Shown here: in pieces, positions 20,501 to 28,617 of the stretch
How positions within the stretch are numbered: position 1 is the first letter of the stretch
Layout: every line of letters starts with the position of its first letter
NCBI GenBank assembly: GCA_032718475.1
Contig: JAUCBJ010000110.1
Span: 1-38,817 of the forward strand
DNA from: Nemertoderma westbladi
Lineage: Eukaryota > Xenacoelomorpha > Nemertodermatida > Nemertodermatidae
DNA length: 38,817 nucleotides
Reading direction: 5' to 3'
Position numbers and translations under genes: made by a program
The notes under the pieces: model-generated
What the model saw: the letters and a program-made list of their open reading frames with translations, nothing else
Databases searched by the model: none
Told to the model about the DNA's origin: nothing

Positions 20501-21204
20501 CTTGCCGCGCGTATCTCACCGACGAACTTTTGCGGACGTTAATGGAGGAAATCGCCGCCTATCTCAACGAGAGACCGCTTATGCCAGTCTCATCGAGTCC
20601 CGATTCCCTGGAAGCGCTAACACCCGCGCATTTCCTACTGAAGAAACCTGTAGACATGCTCCCACAATCGGAAATCACAGACGGAGACGAATACTGCCGG
20701 CAAACTTGGCAACTCATGCAGTTGTTATCCTGTCGTTTCGCTGACCATTTCGAAAAACATTATCTGCCCACTCTACAACTTCGAACTAAGTGGTTTGCGC
20801 AGCAAGAAAACGTCAGCGCTGGAGACATGGTTCTTATAGTGGATGTAGATCTTCCACGTAAGCGGTGGCAGACAGGTCGTATCATCGAGACTCACATCTC
20901 GGATGACGGTTTGGTGCGATCGGTAGAACTCGTCGTCATGCGACGTAACTTCAAGAAACCGGGAATTGTCTTCGAGACACAGCAGCTCAATCGCCCAGTT
21001 GGTCGCTTATGTTTACTGGAAAGAGACAGAGAACTCTCCGGAAACTATGGGAGGCAAGATACTCTTCCCACGACCACCTCCCTAATCCAACAAACATCTA
21101 GGGACTCCCCAACTCAACAATGGCTGGAGTGGGTGTATGACTATATTTGTATTTGTTTTATTCTTTTATATTTATGTATATATTATTATGTAATTTTATT
21201 ATAA
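17491..21204 (+). CDS. pol: BEL1 ORF3: reverse transcriptase, RNase H, integrase
   Basis: 1,237 codons. The first recognisably conserved residues are SVEEERAK (about 17533), so the ATG at 17491 may not be the true start. RT: D169 in ASDIEGMF and YMDD at 248-251. RNase H: D428 in FGDAS, then PRAEL and YWTDAL. Integrase: zinc-binding segment ending in CIPC, then the catalytic triad D877 (GVDLFGP), D939 (SDKGTNF) and E989 (WGGSWERL). A C-terminal DUF5641-like domain carries DMVLIVD and PRKRWQTGRI. All catalytic residues are present and there is no internal stop. These enzymes copy the element RNA and insert the cDNA. The last 22 codons are strongly hydrophobic (Ile/Leu/Tyr-rich), probably from AT-rich DNA past the original end. 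How pol is expressed without a direct link to gag-pro is unclear. Confidence 0.95.
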   Translation: MRLGEEPRRTQAKALSVEEERAKQIQETTTRFLKDQGRYEIGLPFRKREPKFVNNRPLAEKRIAQLHRSLTANSSAKEMYQTQLKKFISKGYAELVPEETPITERTYYLTHHYVPKPGKPHEVRVVFDGSALYMGQSLNSELLPGPNLLQSLLGILLRLRKYSIAFASDIEGMFLQVKALDRDRDSLRFLWWPEGDLNQKPVEYWMTIQAFGIISSPSNACSVVRTTADDNRDAFSKEVIDNIKRDIYMDDNLKSLPSVEEAIDVAKGTVECLKRGGFRLTKFTSNSREFLESIPVEDRGAKDLDLIKDDLPETKTLGLKWDTERDILFFQLKQRDNPVRTKRICLSILSTYFDPLGFISPVILIARSLVQQMWLENHSWDDPLKGELLKKWMKWEDSLPAIENFIISRSYFGHVLPTYYYQLHVFGDASDMGIGIVAYLRVETPDGIKVALVTSKALINNKLKVPRAELKAALYATAIGRNVTEQIDYPLEKTVYWTDALLVLEYITNEVCQFSVFVTNRVAIILSRTTMDQWRHCPGTINPADIASRGATPQELVDTPDWLGGPDFLYKEEEEWPPHLTTAEIRQAKGAEKVKPKTRASKSKLFKPMVDLSVLHISGDDALDQKPTATNKLVVEIREKDWKSGIPDVSQGLSPLLQRAIHHYSSWNRLCKAVTYLKRCFHHHYSGMKAKGDTAPITSVQVHVIKDLPKYKISDRFLKEKISYQEHDETNKQMLRLLQCYEDSDKYFLLLRNPQMRLRDRFSSTMIDGLIRVGGRLTNAPLSFDTKFPILIRNLEIQVKMIVDVHSKLYHAGRERVLSEIRTRYYFYKPRRALNQVLRNCIPCRKAFSRPLTQREAELPRERISFYEPPLTNTGVDLFGPIEVYRARTIVKRWCVIFVCMTCRAIHLDMVNDLSTNSFLLSLRRQIARFGTSNTMRSDKGTNFIGANNEIKAYVKDWNQRQVDDQLRVTASSWTFNAADAPWWGGSWERLIRSVKTAFHFIVPCRAYLTDELLRTLMEEIAAYLNERPLMPVSSSPDSLEALTPAHFLLKKPVDMLPQSEITDGDEYCRQTWQLMQLLSCRFADHFEKHYLPTLQLRTKWFAQQENVSAGDMVLIVDVDLPRKRWQTGRIIETHISDDGLVRSVELVVMRRNFKKPGIVFETQQLNRPVGRLCLLERDRELSGNYGRQDTLPTTTSLIQQTSRDSPTQQWLEWVYDYICICFILLYLCIYYYVILL

Positions 21205-21665
21205 TCGTTTTCTTTAATTTTACTTAGTAGAATGTTATTTTAGCGATTATTTAGTAGATTAGTGCAATATATATTCGCGTTTATTACTTAATTACTTATA
21301 TATTATATATTTAGTGCGACGGCGAGAAATAATTCTTTTTCTCTTTCCTTACTGTCCGTATTACATTACAAATACGTAACTACAGTAAGATGAAATATCC
21401 GTACTTATTAAAGTACAATAGAGCTCCTACTATATTTAAGTATTATTGGTAGGCAGAGTATTAGGAATGCAAAGTTCAGATCCTCGTGTCTCGGCTAAAC
21501 CAAGCTCTGGATAGACCTTGGAAATGACTTGCCTCTTCACACTGACATTGCTTCGTGCGATATTGCTCTCATACCGTATATTAAATAATACATATAGTAG
21601 CGTGATGTCCCTTTAACAGTAGCGTATAACGCAAAATAAATCTGTTAAACCCTTTGACCATCTGC

Positions 21666-21940
21666 AATTCTAGTCGATTAAGATATCGCGGCACCCACCG
21701 ATATACTTGAAAGACAAAATTCTAGAATCAGTGGTTAACGTCCCCAGACAAGTTCTGGAATAAACTGGTGCCCATCCTAAATATTAATTATTAATATTTA
21801 CAAAATCTGTCAAATATCAGATCCTTTAAAATTCTAGTCGATTAAGATATCGTAGCACTTACCGATACTCTTAAAAAGACAAAATTCCTAGAATCAAGGA
21901 TCCCAGTCCCCAGACACGTTCTGGAATAAAATTGTGTCTA
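21666..21940 (+). repeat. 164-bp two-copy repeat downstream of pol
   Basis: aattctagtcgattaagata starts at 21666 and 21830. Both copies continue with tatcg, a gcac-accgata block, agacaaaattc, tagaatca and gtccccagacamgttctgga. Copies are somewhat diverged. Function unknown. Confidence 0.85.
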
Positions 21941-22248
21941 TTTAACATTAAATAATAAAATTTACGGGAATAAATTTAAATTCAGATATTTCAATGAATT
22001 TAATAAATTGTCATTTTATACAATTTATAACATTCCCAAAATTCCATTAATTAATAGATCATGGGAGCGGAGATTCACTCTATTAAGTGTATTTGTGTGT
22101 GAGAATTTCCAATATATAGTCAATAGCCGATAAAATTCATAAAATCATATATAGAGAGGATATTGACAATTAAAGAATTACTATTAAATAGCATCCCAGA
22201 TCTGTATGCATGAGAATTACCCTAATTCTACCGCTAGCTTTCCATAAT

Positions 22249-22262
22249 GTCACCATGGCAAC
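22249..22262. promoter_or_regulatory. RFX-type X-box-like site
   Basis: GTCACC-AT-GGCAAC matches the inverted half-sites of an RFX X-box (GTNRCC, short spacer, RGYAAC). A lone match in a retroelement 3' region may be chance. Confidence 0.25.
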
Positions 22263-22750
22263 AACCACGCTAGAATTAGAAGTGAGTTAAAGAACAATAG
22301 AAGGCTTGCCCCATTGAATAGCATAGGGAATAAATAGCGCACTGCTAGTATCCAAGGATACATAATAAATACAGTGACATTCTGGAAGGTACTGACTAAC
22401 GGACAAATGGCCCGAATGTGTGCGGTTTATGGCAGTTGTGTTGAATTTGTGCGTTTGTAGGTGAATGTTACTACTAAGGTGTGTTTACAGTAGCGAGTCG
22501 CAATTGTGAAAGTAGCCCTAACTCTCCAGTAAGAACCTGAAGTATATCTAAGCCTTTGGGACGGACGGTGGAGTGGCTCGTGCTGGTTGTTGTAGTCGTT
22601 GTGCAGCTACGACGTTGGCGATAGGCACATCGGCGAAAGTACACCAGCGCTGAGGATCTCGCACTGTCCGGGGGCAGAGAGGGGTAGGCAACGACGCCCG
22701 CTCGCCTAAATATAAACTCATTATAATATGGATAAACTTATATAGCAGAT

Positions 22751-24269
22751 ATGATTGAGTTGATAGAAGATGATCTTGGTATCAGGGAGCGATATACTCT
22801 ACCTTTGCAAGCGTTTGTTGATAGCTTGATACGCGGCGACGCTGGTCCAACTACTATGGAGGACGATGGTCGTTATATCTAACCGCCAATGTCCCGGGAG
22901 CAACTTGCGCGTGGGTTGGACTGTAGAAAATTCACCGCTCGCTATACGCATCGTAATGGTACGTATATGGACTTCTTAACTACTGGTCATCCTATCGACC
23001 TACACGATACGAACGATATAGACACCAAAAGGGAAATGGTTTATTTAAATATCATACCCAGCGGAAGCGGAACGATAAACTGAGACTCGAACACGAAAAT
23101 TCTATTCGAAACCGACTCGAAAGTGCAGATGTCGAAGAGCCGGATAAACGCAGCGACTTCACCAAATACCTGGAATTCTTGAGAGAAACCTATCTCGATA
23201 TTACCAGTCAACAGAATCTAGAAACTCGATATCCTCAAGGTATACATCATGACCGCATGGTAGAACTCAAACGGCTCTATTCCACTATGATGTATCTTAC
23301 CGCCGATCGACCGCTACCTGTTGTACCGGATAGCTTCGAACGGATGGAGGAATATTGTAAGCTGGAGAAAGATCACTCGCGTTTCCCCTACAAGACGTGC
23401 GTTTTTGGTATTATTGCGATGAATGTCCAAGACCCAACCAACAAACGGAAAGACATAAACATCCGCGGAGACGTTGCTTTAAACACGGTTTTACTCGCTA
23501 TATTTACGTGAGTTTCGAGCGAAACTTGTTCGATGTATCACCTACGCTCGTTCGACTCAGACGATCCTTAAATAAACCAATGATCAGAGTTTCGGAATAC
23601 TCGATCAGATCTCCTCATTCCCTAGTGAGACCTCAGACTCTTGATCCTATTAGTATGACGGATCCTCCCGAGCTGTATTCACTGTTCAAAGATCTAGTGT
23701 TACCCTAACAATTAATCGGTAACACTCCGGCAGTGAGCTCTAGTTAGCTGCCCATCTTACCTAGCCGTATTGGGACGCGGACACCTAATATCGCCATTCA
23801 ACCGTATAGTCGTCCCAGTTTAACGCGATACAACCCTTCATCAAGGTGGAGGAGAGCGTTGTACGAAACGAGTTAGACGCTATTCTACAAAGATCAGAAA
23901 AGGAACTTACGCTTGTTCAGATAAACGTAAATTGCACTAGCAAGTCCAAGCGGTAAACAAAGTAACTATATCTCAGTTCGATCGGGAAATCCAGAATCTC
24001 TAAGAAGTTATCGAACTTGGACGATCCTATTCTCTGCTAGAGTTTTTGGATGAACGTATCCAGCTACGAGCGGAGGAAAATCAGCTCGAGGAGAAGCATA
24101 TCGAAATGGCAGATACCTCGACCATAATCCTACACCTTCTGATGCAATCATATTGCACCCTTCACCCAGGAGTTATGGCCCTCCTAGTAAAGTGGCTCCC
24201 CCCAAAGAGAAAAGGACTCTTGCTAGACTCAAAAAACTGCGTAAACGCCGTCTGCGTAAGAAAGACTAA
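22751..24269 (+). pseudogene. Decayed accessory ORF in the 3' region of BEL1
   Basis: Coding-like pieces lie in order in changing frames. ATG at 22751 opens a frame with one stop near 22878, continuing as MSREQLARGL and so on to 23083. After a shift, a segment around 23086-23511 reads LRLEHENS..., KYLEFLRE and YSTMMYLTADRPLPVV. After another shift, 23397-23708 includes a Cys/His-rich stretch (YYCDECPRP, RRCFKH). Near 24040-24115 there is a helical, charged piece (DERIQLRAEENQLEEK). A final frame (about 24117-24269) is Pro/Ser-rich and ends in LKKLRKRRLRKKD and TAA. At least three frame changes and several stops make it non-functional here. No domain is recognised and no membrane segment is evident, so a retroviral-type envelope is not supported. 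Confidence 0.55.
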
Positions 24270-24347
24270 CTGTTTAGAGTATTCTTATATTTTAGAAACT
24301 GTGATTTGTTATATTTTATAGACTTAAATCCCATTTTCTGGGAGCGG

Positions 24348-25506
24348 TGTAAAGGCTTTTGCGTAATTAGCCGGTTATTTTCCCGTAAAGTACTCTGTAG
24401 TTGGTTTAACAGGCATAAAAGGCCGTGTCCTTACTGTACTGGTGTTTTAGAGGACATAAAAGCCATTTCTTCTGTATGTGTACTTTAGCGGACATGATTA
24501 GCAATTCTATGACGCAATACGCCGGATCCTCTTGAAACAGTGTAGCTACCATGACGACGGCTAACAGCTGATATTGCCACGTAGAACATCTCTTTGTTCT
24601 TTGTTCTCTCTTTGATCGGTCGACCAATCAGAGCGTTTTTTGCCTCTGTGTTAGATGGTAGATAGAAACTCTTGGAGTTGAGTCAGTATGTGATTTTTCC
24701 ACAGCCTACAACACCGGCGTGGAACCTCCGTGTTTCAGTCTTTAGCATCAACATTAGTAGGCTTAATTATAGAACGTATATCCGTTATCTTACTTACTGA
24801 TCATATCTCACTCAGTCACTCATAATCATTCATAACTTAACATTACTGCTTTGCTGTCGGTTATTCATTATATTTGTTGATGTAATATTATATTTGGAAT
24901 ACTGATAAACAATCAGACACTCCAATCTTCTTGATATACTAAAGGTTAGAGAGACCGGATACATATAACGATTGCGACTTACATTAAGTGGTTTGAAGTG
25001 AATCTAATGCTATTTTATAGGCCCTACACGTATTGTCTGTTGTTCTCCTTATATGTGACTAAAATTAGTGAAGGTCGGCAGATTAGTGTGCAGCATTGTG
25101 CAGTATTGTGTATGACTGTGATCGATAACGAAGCATCTCCTAAAGAATGCGCCATATACGTGAATCTATAGCCATCCCGTTGTGTCTAGTTTAAGTCATA
25201 ACTCTGTTTATATATTTAAACGCCACGTCCTAAAGGAACTGTTAATATTTCCCGAAAGTGAATAATATTGTCAGAGATTATATATATTAAGATCAGTCGA
25301 ATAATACAGTAGTAGGCCTATCCCGCAATACGATTAGGCTTCCGAATCCAGTCTCCCGGGTATATCCAGCGGGTGAATGATCGCGCATAGACTGGTTTCG
25401 GCTAATGTAGTGTATCAAATATTTGTCGTAGGCTAAAGACTATCTATTATCTAGAAGACATCCTAATTTGGCAGGTTAAACTGCTAAAGGTCTGAAAGCG
25501 CGAACA
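24348..25506 (+). repeat. BEL1 3' LTR, full length
   Basis: 1,159 bp, TG...CA, preceded by the purine tract tgggagcgg and followed by target duplication ATATT. The segment 24375-24958 is absent from the 5' LTR. It has a CCAAT box (24624-24628, gaccaatcagagcg) consistent with the promoter-bearing U3. From 24959 the sequence tracks the 5' LTR. Confidence 0.92.
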
Positions 25507-25530
25507 ATATTTATAATATAGCTGAAAGAG

Positions 25531-25956
25531 TCAAGAATCATCTTCATTGTCATCGGTTTCATCAGTGGTTACAAGGGTTTCTTTCGAAATAATAACTATA
25601 AACAAAGCCATAATTTCATAAGCATTTTTACGATCTAATTTGATCTCAAACTTTTTACATTTATTGCTCGCTATATTACCGCTATATTGACTAATAACAA
25701 TAAAGTTATCTGACATTGATAAAATTGTGAATTTATCTAAATCATCTTCTTCTTTGTAATCTAAAAGGTAATTAGTAGAATCTACCTCACCAAAAATATC
25801 AATAGAACATAGTTCTTTTCTTGCATGTTCAGAAATATCTATTTTAAAATTAGGTTGTGAAGGACAATAAATAGTGTTACCAATAACAATACAAGTAAGA
25901 TTATCTACAGTATTAAATGTATGTCTTATTACAGGCGTGGGTGTATCAGAAGACAT
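25531..25956 (-). CDS. Small AT-rich gene of unknown function
   Basis: 141 codons from the Met at 25956. The frame extends to a Met at 25986, but those extra ten codons are an ATT-repeat-encoded poly-Ile, so 25956 is preferred. I do not recognise the protein. It looks soluble: alternating hydrophobic strands (NLTCIVIGNTIYC, DKFTILSMSDNFIVISQYSG), then KKFEIKLDRKNAYEIMALFI, probably a helix, then an acidic tail (TTDETDDNEDDS). It ends 20 bp from the BEL1 insertion point. Across that insertion the RING relic follows in the same orientation less than 100 bp downstream, a compact intronless arrangement. No protein-level match could be tested. Codon use is strongly AT-biased like the RING relic. 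Confidence 0.5.
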   Translation of the reverse strand: MSSDTPTPVIRHTFNTVDNLTCIVIGNTIYCPSQPNFKIDISEHARKELCSIDIFGEVDSTNYLLDYKEEDDLDKFTILSMSDNFIVISQYSGNIASNKCKKFEIKLDRKNAYEIMALFIVIISKETLVTTDETDDNEDDS

Positions 25957-26184
25957 TATTATTATTATTATTTTATGTAATAACAATTAAATAACAGCGA
26001 CAAGACAGATAAATAAATATTAATAATATTTTTTCTATTCCATTCATATATTTATATAGATCATTTTATATATACAACCAATCAACTAAGAAAACGTGTC
26101 ACAAGTAACCAATAGAAAGTAAATAATAACAGTAAATGAAGCAAAATAGAGCAGGCTACGGTATAACACGGATATTTATCGTCT

Positions 26185-26640
26185 TTTTCTCTCGAGGTTG
26201 GATGGAAGAGTGAGTGGTGAATTGTAGCGAATCATGACGGTCCCATGTTCAAACCCGGTTGAATATTTTGTTATCTGAAAAATTGCAAAATGAAATTTAG
26301 TTACTGGTGAAAAATTACAGGTAGAAAGACACCTGAAATAAAAGATATGAAAATAGTGGTTGTTGAAAAATAGCGATTTGAAAAATAGTAGAAGTTACCT
26401 GTAGACACCCCTAGCACCTGTAAAATAAAGGTTGGTGAATATGAAAATACTGGTTGGTGAAAAATAGCGATTTGAAAAATAATAGAAGTTACCTATAGAC
26501 ACCTCGAGCACCTGTAAAATAAAGGCTGGTGAATATGAAAATACTGGTTGGTGAAAAATAGCGATTTGAAAAATAGTAGAAGTTACCTGACGTTAAGTGT
26601 AGACACCCTAGCACCTGTAAAATAAAGGCTCATGATTGGA
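26185..26640 (+). mobile_element. tRNA-derived SINE-like sequence with tandem body
   Basis: 26194-26272 resembles a degenerate tRNA: gagtggtgaattgtagcg followed by tcatgacggtccc and the B-box-like GTTCAAACC (26247-26255). Downstream, a 93-94-bp unit is repeated three times (starts at 26348, 26441 and 26535). Each has ttggtgaaaaatagcgattt-like text, agaagttacct, tagacacc, gcacctgtaaaataaagg. A SINE with an internally amplified body is the simplest reading. The 3' end and any target duplication are not defined. Confidence 0.4.
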
Positions 26641-26824
26641 TGCAGTACTAGCGTTGGGTCACTAGTAATGCCTCTAGCGGAATAAGCGGGAACTTGAGAA
26701 GTTACCATGGTTAAGTTTGAAATGCTGGTATCTGATTGGATGAAATAATAACGACCACTGCTAATGGTTGAAATGGTGGCTTCTGATTGGATGCAGTGCT
26801 AGAAATGGATGATAATACTGGACT

Positions 26825-27286
26825 ATGGGTGACCTTGATGCGAGGGACTATCTTCCTATACTACTGGCGAGAAAGGTGAACAAGCGTAGAGAGCGGGAGG
26901 CGAGGGAGGCAGAATTAGCCGATCAGAGTATCAGAGAGGATAGAGAAAGAGAGAGGGCAGGTAAACGTATGTGGGATGATATGCATACCCGGTTGAGGGG
27001 GTTAATGCAATATCAGGCGAGACAGAAACGCCGATTAGAACTGGCAAAAATGGGTTTATCAGAGAGCAAGGCTGGTTCGGGGAGTATTTATGAGGAACCA
27101 GGGGTGATGGAAACCTTTGTTAATACCCCACTTACAGGTACCGGACGACAGACCCAAGACTGGGGGAATAAGTTTAACGAGAACCTTAATATTAATAGTA
27201 CCGTAATAGATAACCCTAATACTAACGAAACTTTCTTTGCAGGAGATAATATTTTACTCGGTAATAATTCTAATATTGGTGCATAA
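26825..27286 (+). CDS. BEL2 gag N-terminal fragment
   Basis: 153 codons starting MGDLDARDYLPILLARKV, then a highly charged Arg/Glu-rich helix (REREAREAELADQ, REDRERERAGK), then an Asn/Thr/Gly-rich tail. A charged helix at the Gag N-terminus parallels the coiled coil of BEL1 ORF1. The frame ends at 27284-27286 (TAA), after which (27287-27380) the DNA is an (aat)n-like tract that would encode more Asn. Assignment to BEL2 rests on orientation and on the Gag core text found downstream across the Gypsy insertion. On its own the protein is not recognisable. Confidence 0.5.
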   Translation: MGDLDARDYLPILLARKVNKRREREAREAELADQSIREDRERERAGKRMWDDMHTRLRGLMQYQARQKRRLELAKMGLSESKAGSGSIYEEPGVMETFVNTPLTGTGRQTQDWGNKFNENLNINSTVIDNPNTNETFFAGDNILLGNNSNIGA

Positions 27287-27544
27287 AAAATAATTTAAAT
27301 AATAATATAAATATTTGTGAACAAAATAATTTAAATAATAATCCAGATATTAATCAAAATAATCTAAATAATAACGTAACAAATCAACAGGGCGAGGCTA
27401 ATGGTGGTACAATCAATATAAACGTAGGGGGCACAGGCAATTTGCCTTGTGAGGGCCTACAAGTAAATGAGCCCGGTGAGGATAGAACTAACGTGTCGAC
27501 TGTAGATGAACATGGACATGGGGGCGAAATAAGAAGTGGCGAGT

Positions 27545-27803
27545 GGGGGGGGGGGGGCTCTGGGCACCCCACCACAACCAATTAATGACGAGAGGGGGGG
27601 GGGGGGGCAGAAAACCGCCCCACGAGCGTCAGCAGATAATGCGCGTGGTGAGTTAAGAGAACCGTGGCACCCGACGACGGAGGAAAGGGGGGGGGGGGGG
27701 GGGCAGCAAACGCCCCACGAGCGTCGGCAGATAATGCGCGTGGTGAGTTAAGTGAGCCATGGCACCCGATGATGGAGGAAAGGGGGGGGGGGGGGGGGGG
27801 GGG
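27545..27803 (+). repeat. Four poly-G tracts on a ~96-100-bp tandem repeat
   Basis: Pure G runs of 13 (27545-27557), 14 (27594-27607), 17 (27687-27703) and 22 (27782-27803). The last three each follow a gacgag- or gatggaggaaa-type end. The second and third are followed by near-identical 80-bp text (ccccacgagcgtc, gcagataatgcgcgtggtga). Tract length increases along the array. The runs could form G-quadruplexes on the plus strand, and their exact lengths are prone to sequencing error. Confidence 0.9.
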
Positions 27804-28383
27804 CAGTGAACGAGGACTAATAATAGGAGGACTGCGAATATCCGCGGGGCTGTCCAACTGGGCAGAGGGAGGGACGTTGGTGCCTTAAGCGGCCAAATGA
27901 GGACACATCGAGCCCACTCGGAAGAAGAACAGTGGAGTTCATCCGGGAGGTCGAAACGAGATCTCGTGAAGGAGGACTTTACGCTGAAATCAAAAGAAGT
28001 GAGGAGGGACGAGGAAGTGTTGCTACGGGCAACCAGAGAGAAAGGACGGACAGTGAACCGTCGATAGTCGAAGTGGAGGGAGAGAGCCGGTGGGGTCGTA
28101 CTCCGGGACATTGCCATCGCCCCGGAGAAACGCAACCTGGCAAAGTATACCACGCACTGGGAGAGGGGTACAGAGTGTACCGGTACGAGGAAGAAGACAG
28201 GAGAGGGGATCGGAGGGAAACATTCCCAGGGTGACATTCCCCCATTACAGTATCCGCAATATACGCAACCAAAAACAAGAACCCCGACAACCCCCTCAGA
28301 CCCAAACAAATCGTGCGATACAGAGATATGGAGGGGACCCCTACCCCCGATGACATATCCCACTCAGGGAAGGTCGATGGGCC
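27804..28383 (+). pseudogene. BEL2 gag, segment left of the Gypsy insertion
   Basis: Charged, Arg/Glu-rich coding-like text (for example EFIREVETRSREGG at 27932) in several frames up to the insertion point. Frame breaks, including some caused by the G-tracts, prevent one continuous reading. On removing Gypsy and one copy of GGCC, gtcgatgggcc joins caataggcgaaccgcaccc, and coding text resumes as GPIGEPHPTPKEPVSLP. Confidence 0.5.
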
Positions 28384-28542
28384 TGTGGGGGATGTAAATG
28401 CCACATATAAATAACTAACGTACTAGTGAGCTATTTTATTATTGTTAAACATTGTTGTGTTTTATATGTTCTAGAATACGTAATAGTCAAGGAAACGAGT
28501 TAAGTGTCCGAACGATAGGTAAGCCATCGAGTGGACGCTACA
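28384..28542 (-). repeat. Gypsy 3' LTR
   Basis: 159 bp, ends TG/CA. It differs from the other LTR at aatagtc versus aatactc and ggtaagcc versus ggtatgcc. The preceding purine tract lies at about 28543-28560 on the minus strand. Confidence 0.97.
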
Positions 28543-28617
28543 TCACTCCCCCCCAGTGAGGGCACGAAAGTTTATGTTCATTGATGTGTTCTAGTTGAGA
28601 ATTAACAGTGAGTCGAA

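Larger units (their letters stand above)
21205..22750 (+). other. BEL1 3' noncoding region, part 1
   Basis: About 1.5 kb of AT-rich DNA after pol with no open frame of note. It contains a two-copy repeat (21666-21940) and an X-box-like site (22249-22262), listed separately. The last 300 bp (about 22450-22720) are GC-richer but have no recognised motif. Confidence 0.55.
8773..25506 (+). mobile_element. BEL1: near-complete 16.7-kb BEL/Pao LTR retrotransposon
   Basis: Both ends begin TGTAAAGGCTTTTGCGTAAT and finish GCGCGAACA (TG...CA). The 5-bp direct repeat ATATT flanks the element (8768-8772 and 25507-25511), so the boundaries are secure. Internal order: long leader, ORF1, Gag/zinc-knuckle/protease ORF, noncoding block, RT/RNase H/integrase ORF, noncoding 3' region with a decayed ORF, polypurine tract (tgggagcgg, 24339-24347), 3' LTR. 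Domain order, YMDD and the integrase core identify BEL/Pao. Typical members are several kb shorter. The shared LTR portions differ at only a handful of positions, so the insertion is fairly recent. Apparent damage: 584 bp missing from the 5' LTR, one in-frame stop before gag, a changed protease loop, and pol split from protease. Confidence 0.93.

Noticed and set aside
21137-21202. Membrane anchor at the end of BEL1 Pol
   Set aside because: The hydrophobic tail follows the last conserved domain in very AT-rich DNA. Ile/Leu/Tyr codons are expected there by composition.
22751-24269. Retroviral-type envelope gene
   Set aside because: Position fits, but no signal peptide, fusion-like or membrane segment is visible in any frame. 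The composition is charged and ends basic.
26194-26272. Functional tRNA gene
   Set aside because: Only the B box is good. The acceptor stem does not pair and the A box is poor, so a SINE head is more likely.
27384-28404. Several overlapping open frames on both strands, Pro- and Gly-rich
   Set aside because: Created by G/C homopolymers and the tandem repeat. Only the plus-strand BEL2 gag reading is supported by context.
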